NCBI GenBank assembly: GCA_022820125.1
Contig: JAJEGA010000090.1
Coordinates: forward strand, 1 to 64,000
From: Anaerolineae bacterium
GTDB taxonomy: Bacteria; Chloroflexota; Anaerolineae; Aggregatilineales; Phototrophicaceae
Length of the DNA stretch: 64,000 nucleotides
Direction of reading: 5' to 3'
Shown here in pieces: positions 7,541 through 15,943 of the stretch. How positions within the stretch are numbered: position 1 is the first letter of the stretch; each line of letters begins with the position of its first letter. Under the pieces are notes generated by a model. The model worked only from the letters and a program-made list of their open reading frames with translations, made no database searches and was not told the origin of the DNA. The translations under genes were made by a program, and so were the position numbers.

Positions 7541-9717
7541 AGCCTTTCCCCGATTTCAGCAAGATCGATTACGATCCGATGATTGAATCCTCACTTGACG
7601 TTTGGCGCGCCGCCTTCCATGAAGAAACGGGCGCAGCCGCGGACGATGCTCCTTGGAGCACTCAGGAACAAATCGACGTCAAGGCGCTGCACACTGCCGC
7701 CGATCTCGAAACTGCCGAGCACCTGGGCTTCGTCGCCGGCATTCCACCCTACCTGCGCGGACCCTACCCGGCGATGTATGCCCTGCGCCCCTGGACGATT
7801 CGTCAATACGCCGGCTACTCGACAGCCGAAGAGAGCAACGCCTTCTACCGGCGCAATCTGGCTGCGGGCCAAAGGGGGCTGTCGGTCGCCTTTGACCTCG
7901 CCACCCATCGCGGTTACGACTCCGATCATCCGCGCGTCGCGGGCGATGTCGGTATGGCCGGCGTCGCCATCGACAGCGTGCTCGATATGAAGAGCCTCTT
8001 TGATGGCATCCCGCTGGATCAGATGTCGGTCTCGATGACGATGAACGGCGCCGTTTTGCCCGTGCTCGCCTTTTACATCATCGCCGCAGAGGAGCAGGCG
8101 GTCGCGCCCGCTCAGTTGACCGGCACGATTCAGAACGACATCCTCAAAGAATACATGGTGCGCAACACCTATATCTACCCGCCGGCGCAGTCGATGCGGA
8201 TCATCGCCGATATCTTCGCCTATACCGCCGCCGAGATGCCAAAGTTCAACAGCATCAGCATCAGTGGTTACCACATCCAGGAAGCGGGCGCGACTGCCGA
8301 TATTGAGCTGGCATACACCCTGGCGAATGGATTGGAATATCTGCGCGCGGGCTTAAAAGCGGGGCTGGAGATTGACGCCTTCGCCCCCCGTCTGTCCTTC
8401 TTTTGGGGGATCGGCATGAACTTCTTCATGGAGATCGCCAAGATGCGGGCGGCGCGCTTGCTCTGGGCGAAGCTCGTCAAGCAATTCAACCCGCGTAATC
8501 CCAAATCGATGGCATTGCGCGCGCACTGCCAGACCTCTGGCTGGAGCTTGCAGCAGCAGGATCCCTACAACAATATCGCCCGCACCTGCCTTGAAGCGCT
8601 GGCGGCCGTCTTCGGCGGGGCGCAGTCGCTGCATACCAACGCCCTCGACGAAGCGATCGCCCTGCCCACCGACTTCAGCGCCCGCATCGCCCGCAACACC
8701 CAGCTCTTCCTGCAGCACGAAACCGGCATCTGCGACGCAGTTGACCCCTGGGGCGGCGCTTACCTGGTCGAGACGCTCACGCAAGACCTCGCCCGCCGCG
8801 CCTGGCGCCACATCCAGGAAATCGAAGATCTCGGTGGTATGGCGCGAGCACTGGAGACGGGCGCCCCCAAAATGCGCATCGAAGAAGCAGCCGCGCGCCG
8901 GCAAGCGCATATCGACAGCGGCGCCGAAACCATCATCGGCGTCAACAAATATCGACCAGCCAGCCAAAGCCCCGTTGCGTATCGCGAAGTCGATAACAGC
9001 GCCGTGCGCGCGGCGCAGGTTGAGCGTTTGCGGCAGCTGCGCGCGGCGCGAGACGAAGCAGCGACGCAGGCTGCATTGGAAGGCTTGACCAGATGCGCGC
9101 GCTCCAGCGAGGGAAACTTGCTCGCTCTGTCGATCAAAGCGGCACGGGCCCGCGCCACCAACGGCGAAATCTCAACCGCGCTGGAAAAGGCTTGGGGGCG
9201 GCACAAGGCGATCGTTCACTCGGTCGCTGGCGTGTACAGCGCCGAATACGACGCCGAATCCGACATCGCCTCAGTGCGGCGCGCGACCGACGACTTCGCC
9301 CGAAGCGAAGGCCGCCGCCCGCGCATCATGGTGGCGAAGATGGGCCAGGATGGGCACGATCGCGGCGCCAAAGTCATCGCGGCCGCATTCGCTGATATGG
9401 GCTTCGACGTCGATATCGCCCCGCTCTTCCAGACGCCGGCAGAAGTGGCGAAGCAGGCGGTGGAAAATGATGTCCACGTGGTCGGCATCAGCTCGCTGGC
9501 TGCCGGGCACAAGACCCTCTTGCCGCAGCTAATCAACGAATTGGAAGCTCAGGGACGCGGCGATATGATGGTGGTGATCGGCGGCGTCATCCCGGCGCAA
9601 GATCATCAGTACCTGTATGAGCGCGGCGCCAGCGCCATATTTGGTCCCGGCACAGTCATCCCGGCTGCGGCGCTTAAGGTGCTGGAAGAGCTAAGGCGGC
9701 GCTTGCGGGCAAGCTAG
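7537..9717 (+). CDS. mutB: Methylmalonyl-CoA mutase large (catalytic) subunit
   Basis: This 726-residue adenosylcobalamin enzyme interconverts methylmalonyl-CoA and succinyl-CoA, linking propionyl-CoA from odd-chain, branched-chain or sterol breakdown to the citric acid cycle. The N-terminal TIM barrel includes [18 protein letters not shown] and [20 protein letters not shown]. The C-terminal cobalamin domain starts near residue 595 and contains the DxHxxG motif [11 protein letters not shown], with the cobalt-ligating His607, then [16 protein letters not shown] and [10 protein letters not shown]. Its translation is coupled to the small subunit. The G-protein chaperone MeaB follows at 10144. 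Propionyl-CoA carboxylase and the epimerase are not in the window. Confidence 0.96.
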   Translation: MKPFPDFSKIDYDPMIESSLDVWRAAFHEETGAAADDAPWSTQEQIDVKALHTAADLETAEHLGFVAGIPPYLRGPYPAMYALRPWTIRQYAGYSTAEESNAFYRRNLAAGQRGLSVAFDLATHRGYDSDHPRVAGDVGMAGVAIDSVLDMKSLFDGIPLDQMSVSMTMNGAVLPVLAFYIIAAEEQAVAPAQLTGTIQNDILKEYMVRNTYIYPPAQSMRIIADIFAYTAAEMPKFNSISISGYHIQEAGATADIELAYTLANGLEYLRAGLKAGLEIDAFAPRLSFFWGIGMNFFMEIAKMRAARLLWAKLVKQFNPRNPKSMALRAHCQTSGWSLQQQDPYNNIARTCLEALAAVFGGAQSLHTNALDEAIALPTDFSARIARNTQLFLQHETGICDAVDPWGGAYLVETLTQDLARRAWRHIQEIEDLGGMARALETGAPKMRIEEAAARRQAHIDSGAETIIGVNKYRPASQSPVAYREVDNSAVRAAQVERLRQLRAARDEAATQAALEGLTRCARSSEGNLLALSIKAARARATNGEISTALEKAWGRHKAIVHSVAGVYSAEYDAESDIASVRRATDDFARSEGRRPRIMVAKMGQDGHDRGAKVIAAAFADMGFDVDIAPLFQTPAEVAKQAVENDVHVVGISSLAAGHKTLLPQLINELEAQGRGDMMVVIGGVIPAQDHQYLYERGASAIFGPGTVIPAAALKVLEELRRRLRAS

Positions 9718-9743
9718 CGCTTGGGCGGCATTCCGCTCTCGGT

Positions 9744-10055
9744 CTAGCCCAACGAAGCGGCGCGTTGCAGCGCTCGATCGGTCTCGTCGCCGCTGAGCAG
9801 AATGGTCGTTTTGCCAGCGGCATAATGTCCCTTCGCCGTCATCGCCAAAACGTAAGCCGCCATACTTTCATTGTCGGGCATTTCCACGACGGCGATCAGG
9901 TCGTATTCACCAAAGGCAACCCAGGCATGCAGAACTGACCCGCCAAAATGCGCCGCGTCCGCATCGCCAACCTTAAGGAGCGCCGCGGTATTGCCCGATA
10001 CTTGACCCTCCCAGGCGGAAGACGTCAGCGAAGTTTGCCACAGATATTGCGCCAT
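9744..10055 (-). CDS. GYD domain protein
   Basis: A small (103-residue) protein with the GYD-family core FGEYDLIAVVEMPDNESMAA, a ferredoxin-like fold of unknown biochemical role. Two successive ATG codons are present; the second (10055) has the better spacing, 6 bases, to a strong AAGGAGG, whereas the first leaves only 3. It stands alone on the minus strand between mutB and meaB. I do not assign a function. Confidence 0.75.
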   Translation of the reverse strand: MAQYLWQTSLTSSAWEGQVSGNTAALLKVGDADAAHFGGSVLHAWVAFGEYDLIAVVEMPDNESMAAYVLAMTAKGHYAAGKTTILLSGDETDRALQRAASLG

Positions 10056-10143
10056 CATCAGCCTCCTTGAATAAATGTCACTCGCCTACAGTGTATCAGA
10101 TTAGGGCGATGCGGTATGATGGACGGAAGGCAGTAGACGCCAA

Positions 10144-11154
10144 TTGATCGCGATGGAAGATACCACAGTTAAGCCGGCAATAGATGTGATCGCCCTCGCG
10201 GAAAGCCTGCTGGCGGGCGACCGCGCTGCCCTCGCCCGCGCCATCACCCTGGTCGAAAGCGCCGCGCCCCAACATGAGGCGCCCGCTCAAGCGCTGCTTG
10301 GCCAATTGCTCCCGCATACGGGCAACTCAATCCGCATCGGCATCACCGGCGTGCCCGGCGCCGGCAAAAGCACCTTCATCGATACATTCGGCTGCCATCT
10401 GACTGAACGCGGGCACAAGGTGGCTGTCCTCGCTATCGACCCCAGCAGCGCAATCTCGCGCGGCAGCATCCTCGGCGACAAGACGCGCATGGAGAGCCTC
10501 GCGCGCGACGACAATGCCTTCGTTCGCCCCTCGCCAACCAGCGGCGTCCTCGGGGGCGTCGGCGGCAAAACACGCGAGGCGATCCTCGTCTGCGAAGCGG
10601 CTGGCTATGATGTCATCATTGTGGAGACCGTCGGCACGGGCCAGAGCGAAGTGACCCTGCGCTCGCTGGTGGATTTTCTGCTGCTCCTGCTGATCACCGG
10701 CGCCGGCGACGAATTGCAGGGCATCAAAAAAGGCGTGATCGAAATCGCCGATGCCCTGGTTGTCAACAAAGCCGATGGCGACAATAGCGCCGCGGCGAAA
10801 GCCGCCCGCACCCAGTTTGAACGCGCGCTGCGATTAGTCGCGCCCGCGACCGAGGGCTGGCGGACGCGCGCGCTAACCGCCTCTGGCTTGACCGGCGGTG
10901 GCATCGACAAAATCTGGGCGGCCATCGGAGAGTTTGCGGCGCAGACCAAGTCCAGCGGAGGATTCGAGAAGCGGCGAACCGAGCAGCGCAAAGCCTGGCT
11001 GCACAGCGCGCTCGAGCGGCAACTGCGAGATTACCTGTATGGGCATGACGCGGTGCGGGCGGCACTGCCAAAGATCGAAGCGGCGGTTATGGCAGGCGAG
11101 CTTCCAGCGGCGGCCGCGGCGGAGGAGCTGCTGCGCTTGATTCTGCCCCGCTAA
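10144..11154 (+). CDS. meaB: Methylmalonyl-CoA mutase-associated GTPase MeaB (ArgK family)
   Basis: MeaB is a SIMIBI-class GTPase that gates cofactor loading of methylmalonyl-CoA mutase and protects it from inactivation. The 336-residue product has Walker [10 protein letters not shown] (residues 69-77), the [20 protein letters not shown] stretch typical of the family, a Walker B-like [13 protein letters not shown] segment and the guanine-recognition NKAD. The frame can start at TTG 10144, 13 bases after GGAAGG, or at ATG 10153; the choice is uncertain. The nearby mutA-mutB genes on the same strand, interrupted only by the opposite-facing GYD gene, fit the known partnership. Confidence 0.94.
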   Translation: MIAMEDTTVKPAIDVIALAESLLAGDRAALARAITLVESAAPQHEAPAQALLGQLLPHTGNSIRIGITGVPGAGKSTFIDTFGCHLTERGHKVAVLAIDPSSAISRGSILGDKTRMESLARDDNAFVRPSPTSGVLGGVGGKTREAILVCEAAGYDVIIVETVGTGQSEVTLRSLVDFLLLLLITGAGDELQGIKKGVIEIADALVVNKADGDNSAAAKAARTQFERALRLVAPATEGWRTRALTASGLTGGGIDKIWAAIGEFAAQTKSSGGFEKRRTEQRKAWLHSALERQLRDYLYGHDAVRAALPKIEAAVMAGELPAAAAAEELLRLILPR

Positions 11155-11287
11155 ATGCGCAGCGCCATCCTTATGCGTGTCGCTCAATTGTCCACGGTCT
11201 ATCGCGCTAGCCAAAGCGAGGGTCTGCCAGTACAATACGGCGCGACGCAAAATCACGAGGACAGCAATGGAAAACAAGAGGAAACGC

Positions 11288-11608
11288 ATGATCGTGACGA
11301 CAACACCCAGCGTAGAAGGCCGACCAGTCGAGCACTATCTCGGCATTGTCACCGGTGAAGCAATCATGGGCGCGAATGTCTTCAAAGATATGTTCGCCGG
11401 CATCCGCGATATCGTCGGCGGGCGCTCCGGCGCTTATGAAGAAGAACTGCGGCGGGCGAAAGACATCGCCATGCACGAAATGACGCAAAACGCGGGCGCG
11501 CTCGGCGCAGACGCGATTTTAAGCGTCGACCTGGATTACGAGACCGTCGGCTCCAACGGCAGCATGCTGATGGTGACAGCGAGCGGGACGGCGGTCCAGC
11601 TGAGCTAG
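11288..11608 (+). CDS. YbjQ/UPF0145 heavy-metal-binding-like protein
   Basis: A 106-residue member of the YbjQ (DUF74) family, recognised by the opening [20 protein letters not shown], the [12 protein letters not shown] segment and the late [17 protein letters not shown] strand. The family forms pentamers; its role is not established. ATG 11288 is preferred over upstream in-frame codons since GAGGA lies 6 bases before it and relatives begin exactly here. Confidence 0.88.
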   Translation: MIVTTTPSVEGRPVEHYLGIVTGEAIMGANVFKDMFAGIRDIVGGRSGAYEEELRRAKDIAMHEMTQNAGALGADAILSVDLDYETVGSNGSMLMVTASGTAVQLS

Positions 11609-11617
11609 GCGCTGCGG

Positions 11618-13348
11618 CTACAATTCGACGCGATGCCGCTGGCGCAGTATCGCTAGCGCGCGCTGGATCTCTTCCGCCTGGCGTTCCGCCGGCCACCCCA
11701 GCGCGTCAGCCGTGATCGCAGCCAGTTCGTCAAGCAGCGCGGGCGTCAGTTGGCCCCGCATGGCGATCAGCGAGCGCCGCAGCAGCAGGTCATCAAGCCG
11801 CTCCACTTTTTCCTCGCGCGCAATGAATTCGATCTCGCGCTTGCTGAAGCTCGGGTGATGCGACAGTGGACGCTCATCCCCGCTCTCGATGTAACGGACG
11901 ACCGTCTCGGCGCGCGTTCCGTAACGCTCGAAGAGCTGCCGCAGCCGCTCGGTTGGAAGGTCGCAGCGCGACGCCAAGTCGCGCAGCCACTGCTTAAGCG
12001 CCTCGTCGCCGGGCGGATAACCCCGCCCACCGCCGATCGGCTCGTTCGCTGCGCTCGCCCGGCGCGCCCGGCCCAAATCGCCCAGCACGAGATTGGTCGT
12101 CTGCTCGGCGAAAGCGCGGAAGGTCGTCCACTTGCCGCCGATAAGCGAGTGTATCGAATAGCGCCGTTCCACTGTGGGCGCCTGCGACCGGATGCTGTGG
12201 TCGCGGCTGATTTGGCCGGTGCGCCCGCCTTCGCTGTAGGGCAGGGGCCGCACGCCGGAAAAGGTGAAGACGATATGCGAGCGCGCGAGCTTGATTGACG
12301 GAAACACCTTGTTCGCCATCGTCAGCAAATAATCGATCTCATCATCGGTGGCGACCGCTTCTTCCGGGTTATCGATGCGAATATCGGTCGTGCCGATCAT
12401 GACGCGGTCGAAGAAGGGCAGCAGCAAGACCAGTCGCCCGTCATCATTTTCGAAGTAGAATTCGCTGCCCCGCGTCGCGTCTAGCAGCGCCGGATGATCG
12501 ACGATCAGATGCGAGCCCTTGGTGCCGCCGATGAATCGCTCTTCGCCACGCCCCAAGCTTTCATTGACGAAGTCTATCCAGGGACCGGCGGCATTCACGA
12601 CCACCTTCGGCTTCAGGCAAAAGGCGTCGCCTGTCAATTCATCGCGCAGCGCTACGCAATCGCCCTCGCCAGCGACGGCGCTGACATAATTGAGCGCGCG
12701 ACATGCGGGGTTGCTCGCCTCGGCGTCCAAGACCAGCTCAAGGCAGATGCGCTCAGGGGACGGCATCCAGGCGTCATAATAGCTGGCCGCGCAAGCGATC
12801 GCCGGATTCAATGCCGGGTATTCTCGCAGCGCCGCGCCGCGCAGCCTGAATTCATGCTTCGGCATAACGCGACTTTTTCGCGCCAAGAAATCGTAGAACG
12901 TCAAGCCTAGCTTGACTGCCAGCGCGCCGCGTTCTCCGGGCTTATCGAGCAAGCCGACGAATTTCAAGGGCGCGTTCAGCAAGCCGGAGCGCCAGCGGAA
13001 GATCGGGATCGTCGTGCGCAGCGGCTTGGCGTAATGCGGCGCGTTTTCGAGCAGCCGATCACGCTCGCGCAGCGCTTCGTTCACCAGGCGGAATTCACCA
13101 TTTTCGAGATAACGCAGCCCGCCGTGCAGCATGTGCGAAGAGGCGGCGCTGGTCCCGCTTCCGAAGTCGCCGCGCTCGACCAGCAGCGCGTCAACCCCTT
13201 GCAGCGCCAGGTCGCGAAATGCGCCGATGCCATTCACGCCGCCGCCGATGATCAGGACGGAGACGTCGGGCGATTCCCTGATGGCTTGCAGCGTCTCCTG
13301 TCGGTCCGCGCTCATCCGGTCGCTATCCAATTCGCAAAAAGTCGGCAT
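11618..13348 (-). CDS. glpD: Glycerol-3-phosphate dehydrogenase, FAD-dependent (GlpD)
   Basis: The 576-residue flavoprotein oxidises sn-glycerol 3-phosphate to dihydroxyacetone phosphate at the membrane, passing electrons to quinone. It shows the FAD-binding VLIIGGGVNGIGAFRDLA (residues 31-48), the family motif SSHMLHGGLRYLENGEF and the GTTDIRID segment, followed by the C-terminal GlpD/A helical domain. The first 11 residues may not be translated, because a second Met (13315) is a better match to relatives. Adjacent genes are YbjQ (convergent) and a secreted hydrolase (divergent); no glpK or glpF is nearby. Confidence 0.94.
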   Translation of the reverse strand: MPTFCELDSDRMSADRQETLQAIRESPDVSVLIIGGGVNGIGAFRDLALQGVDALLVERGDFGSGTSAASSHMLHGGLRYLENGEFRLVNEALRERDRLLENAPHYAKPLRTTIPIFRWRSGLLNAPLKFVGLLDKPGERGALAVKLGLTFYDFLARKSRVMPKHEFRLRGAALREYPALNPAIACAASYYDAWMPSPERICLELVLDAEASNPACRALNYVSAVAGEGDCVALRDELTGDAFCLKPKVVVNAAGPWIDFVNESLGRGEERFIGGTKGSHLIVDHPALLDATRGSEFYFENDDGRLVLLLPFFDRVMIGTTDIRIDNPEEAVATDDEIDYLLTMANKVFPSIKLARSHIVFTFSGVRPLPYSEGGRTGQISRDHSIRSQAPTVERRYSIHSLIGGKWTTFRAFAEQTTNLVLGDLGRARRASAANEPIGGGRGYPPGDEALKQWLRDLASRCDLPTERLRQLFERYGTRAETVVRYIESGDERPLSHHPSFSKREIEFIAREEKVERLDDLLLRRSLIAMRGQLTPALLDELAAITADALGWPAERQAEEIQRALAILRQRHRVEL

Positions 13349-13440
13349 GCCGCACAGGCTTTAAGTCCGTCTTGAAGGACTTGACTTTCCGCCAGCACTC
13401 AATTAGTGTGATTGCCGGAGATGATGATAAGGACAAATTG

Positions 13441-14178
13441 GTGAAAATCATACACGTTCTGCTCATGTTGGTTTTAATCACAGGCACGGCGGCAGCGCAA
13501 GCGCAAGACGGTTTGCAGGTGGTCAGCGAAGATATTTCGGTGACGAGCGGCGAGCAGGCTTATCAATCATATATTGCCTATCCGGAAAGTGAAGCGGTAT
13601 ACCCGGCCGTGGTCTTGATTCATTCCTTCAATGGCTTGCAAGACGGCTACCGCGAAATGACCGATGCTCTCGCCGCCGAGGGCTTTGTGGTCTTGGCAAT
13701 CGGCTGGCAAACTTTCGAACGAAGCCCTTCAGACGCGCTCGTTGAACAGCTCATGCGCGATAGTATCGCTTTTCTGAGCGCGCGCGATGATGTCGACCCG
13801 ACGCGGATTGGCTTGACCGGATTCTGCGCGGGCGGGCGATATACGATGCTATTCATGCCGCAGCTCAAGGCTTTCGCTGCTGGCGTGGCTTGGTACGGCT
13901 TCCCCAACTTCGGCAATCCCGCCGCCCCCGTTGATTTGATTGAGCAACTCGACGCGCCGATGCTGATTATTCATGGGACCTTGGACCGACCCAGCCCGAT
14001 TGCGGACATTTATGCCTATGCCACAGCCCTCGGCGAAGCGGGAAAAGACTTTGAACTCAAGGTATACGCTAATGAACCGCATGGATTCATGCTGGAAGAC
14101 GGCGACTTGAGTCGAGATGATGTCGCCACCGACGCCTTCAATGAGATGGTTACCTATTTCCGGCGAAAGCTCCTATAG
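13441..14178 (+). CDS. Secreted dienelactone hydrolase-family protein
   Basis: A 245-residue alpha/beta hydrolase with an N-terminal signal peptide (KIIHVLLMLVLITGTAAAQA, likely cleaved after AQA). The GTG start at 13441 is chosen because AAGGAC lies 6 bases upstream and the signal sequence begins there. The nucleophile elbow is GFCAGGR, with the cysteine nucleophile typical of dienelactone hydrolases; the Asp (HGTLDRPSP) and His (NEPHGFM) complete the triad. It probably acts outside the cytoplasmic membrane on an ester or lactone whose identity is unknown. An AAGTCC/GGACTT palindrome (13362-13382) lies between it and the divergent glpD. Confidence 0.85.
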   Translation: MKIIHVLLMLVLITGTAAAQAQDGLQVVSEDISVTSGEQAYQSYIAYPESEAVYPAVVLIHSFNGLQDGYREMTDALAAEGFVVLAIGWQTFERSPSDALVEQLMRDSIAFLSARDDVDPTRIGLTGFCAGGRYTMLFMPQLKAFAAGVAWYGFPNFGNPAAPVDLIEQLDAPMLIIHGTLDRPSPIADIYAYATALGEAGKDFELKVYANEPHGFMLEDGDLSRDDVATDAFNEMVTYFRRKLL

Positions 14179-14242
14179 CAGCTACAGTTGGCGATTGCAG
14201 GAAACCTGAGATTGTCCAAATCAGGGACGAGAGCGCCGGCCC

Positions 14243-15799
14243 TCATTCGGGCTGCGCCAGCGAACGCGCCGCCCGAATCAAACTGCGACCCGTCATCTCC
14301 GGCGGCCGCTCAATATCCATCAAATCTAGCGCCGTCGGCGCCACATCAGCCAGCCGTCCCCAACTATGCAAGTCATAATCGCCACCCTCGTCAATGACAA
14401 ATAGCGATACCGGCCCAACGGTGTGATATGTATGCGGCTCGCCAGTGACCATATCAACCATGCGCTCGCAGTTGCCGTGATCGGCGGTCACAATCGCGAC
14501 GCCGCCTTTCGCCACGGCCGCGTCCGTCAATCGTCCGGCGCAGGCGTCGACGGCTTCCACCGCGCTGATCGCCGCGGGCAGCGAGCCCGTATGCCCGACC
14601 ATGTCGGGATTGGCAAAGTTCACCAGCAAGAAATCGTCATCAGCCGCATCCAGCCGCGCCAGCGTTTCTTCGGTCAGCTCAAAGGCGCTCATTTGCGGCT
14701 GGATGTCGTAAGTGGCGACTTTGGGCGATGGTACGATCAAGCGCGTTTCGCCGGCGAATGGCGCCTCGTTCCGTCCGTTGAAGAAGAAGGTGACATGGGG
14801 ATATTTCTCCGTCTCAGCCGCGTGATACTGTGTCTTGCCAGCGGCGCTCAGCGTCTCGGCCAGGGTATTGCGCAGCAGCTCGACAGGGAAGAGGATATCC
14901 TCCGTCAGCCCATCCATATACGCGGTCATGGTGATGAGGCGCAGATCGGGAATCGCTCTAAATCGCTCGGCGCCCGCGAAGTCTCGCTTGACAAAGGCTC
15001 GCGCCAACTGCCGCATACGGTCAGCGCGAAAGTTGAAACATAGCAGCGCATCGCCGCCGGAAACACCGAGCTCCAATCCGTCTCCGATCACCGTCGGCGG
15101 GATGAATTCGTCCGTCAAGCCCCCGTCGTAAGCTAGCTGAATCGCCGTCAGCGCATCCGGCGCCCGATTGTCGCTGATGCGGAAAGCCATCGCGTCGTAG
15201 GCGCGCTGCGTCCGCTCCCAACGTGTGTCGCGATCCATCGCAAAATAGCGCCCGCTGACCGTCGCCACGCGCCCGACGCCGACGCGGTTGATCTTGTCAA
15301 GTAGCGCCGCGCAATACTTAATGCCATTCCGCGTCGGAGTATCACGGCCATCGGTGATCAGATGCAGCGCGGGATCAAGAGCGTTCGCCGCGGCGATATC
15401 CAGCAGCGCAAAGAGATGATCGCTGTGGCTGTGTACGCCGCCATCGCCCAGCAAGCCGATCAGATGCAGCTTCTTGCCCGGCTGACGGGCGTAATCCAGG
15501 GCATCTCGCAATATGAGATTGTCCGCCAGCGCGTCATTGGCGATCGCATTGGCGATGCGCGAGATGTCTTGGTAGACGATCCGCCCGGCGCCCAGATTCA
15601 GGTGACCCACCTCGGAATTGCCCATCTGCCCCGGCGTCAAACCCACATGCTCGCCGGAGGTATGCACGATGCAGCGTTCAAAGGATCGTGACCAGCGGTC
15701 GAAATTCGGCGTTTCAGCCTGAGCGATGGCGTTGCCGCGTTCAGCCTCGCGAAAGCCCCAGCCATCCAGAACAATCAGCAGCACCGGTTTGCGCGCCAT
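14243..15799 (-). CDS. gpmI: 2,3-bisphosphoglycerate-independent phosphoglycerate mutase
   Basis: A 518-residue, Mn-dependent alkaline-phosphatase-fold enzyme interconverting 3- and 2-phosphoglycerate in glycolysis and gluconeogenesis. Seen: the N-terminal metal motif VLLIVLDGWGFRE, the phospho-serine segment GQMGNSEVGHLNLGAGR (Ser62), the LITDGRDTP motif and the C-terminal VTADHGNCERM metal site. Length and all blocks match the family. It is a lone minus-strand gene. Confidence 0.97.
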   Translation of the reverse strand: MARKPVLLIVLDGWGFREAERGNAIAQAETPNFDRWSRSFERCIVHTSGEHVGLTPGQMGNSEVGHLNLGAGRIVYQDISRIANAIANDALADNLILRDALDYARQPGKKLHLIGLLGDGGVHSHSDHLFALLDIAAANALDPALHLITDGRDTPTRNGIKYCAALLDKINRVGVGRVATVSGRYFAMDRDTRWERTQRAYDAMAFRISDNRAPDALTAIQLAYDGGLTDEFIPPTVIGDGLELGVSGGDALLCFNFRADRMRQLARAFVKRDFAGAERFRAIPDLRLITMTAYMDGLTEDILFPVELLRNTLAETLSAAGKTQYHAAETEKYPHVTFFFNGRNEAPFAGETRLIVPSPKVATYDIQPQMSAFELTEETLARLDAADDDFLLVNFANPDMVGHTGSLPAAISAVEAVDACAGRLTDAAVAKGGVAIVTADHGNCERMVDMVTGEPHTYHTVGPVSLFVIDEGGDYDLHSWGRLADVAPTALDLMDIERPPEMTGRSLIRAARSLAQPE

Positions 15800-15830
15800 A
15801 AACTTTCACTCTCAACACTCGACAAAACAT

Positions 15831-15857
15831 CGCCGGGGCGAGACGGCGCCTCGCCCG
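15831..15857. repeat. Degenerate R1-like hairpin
   Basis: CGCCGGGGCGAGAC and CGCCTCGCCCG match the GGGGCGAGAC...TCGCCCG core of the R1 copy at 1798-1825, but the TGTA start is lost. It lies between gpmI and the membrane-protein gene and is probably an old copy. Confidence 0.45.
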
Positions 15858-15943
15858 AAATCGTCATTCGCCGCCAATCACATCTTCGCATGCCAAATCG
15901 GTACCTGCAAAAACCAAGGGCGCGCTGTATAAGCCGCAGCCGC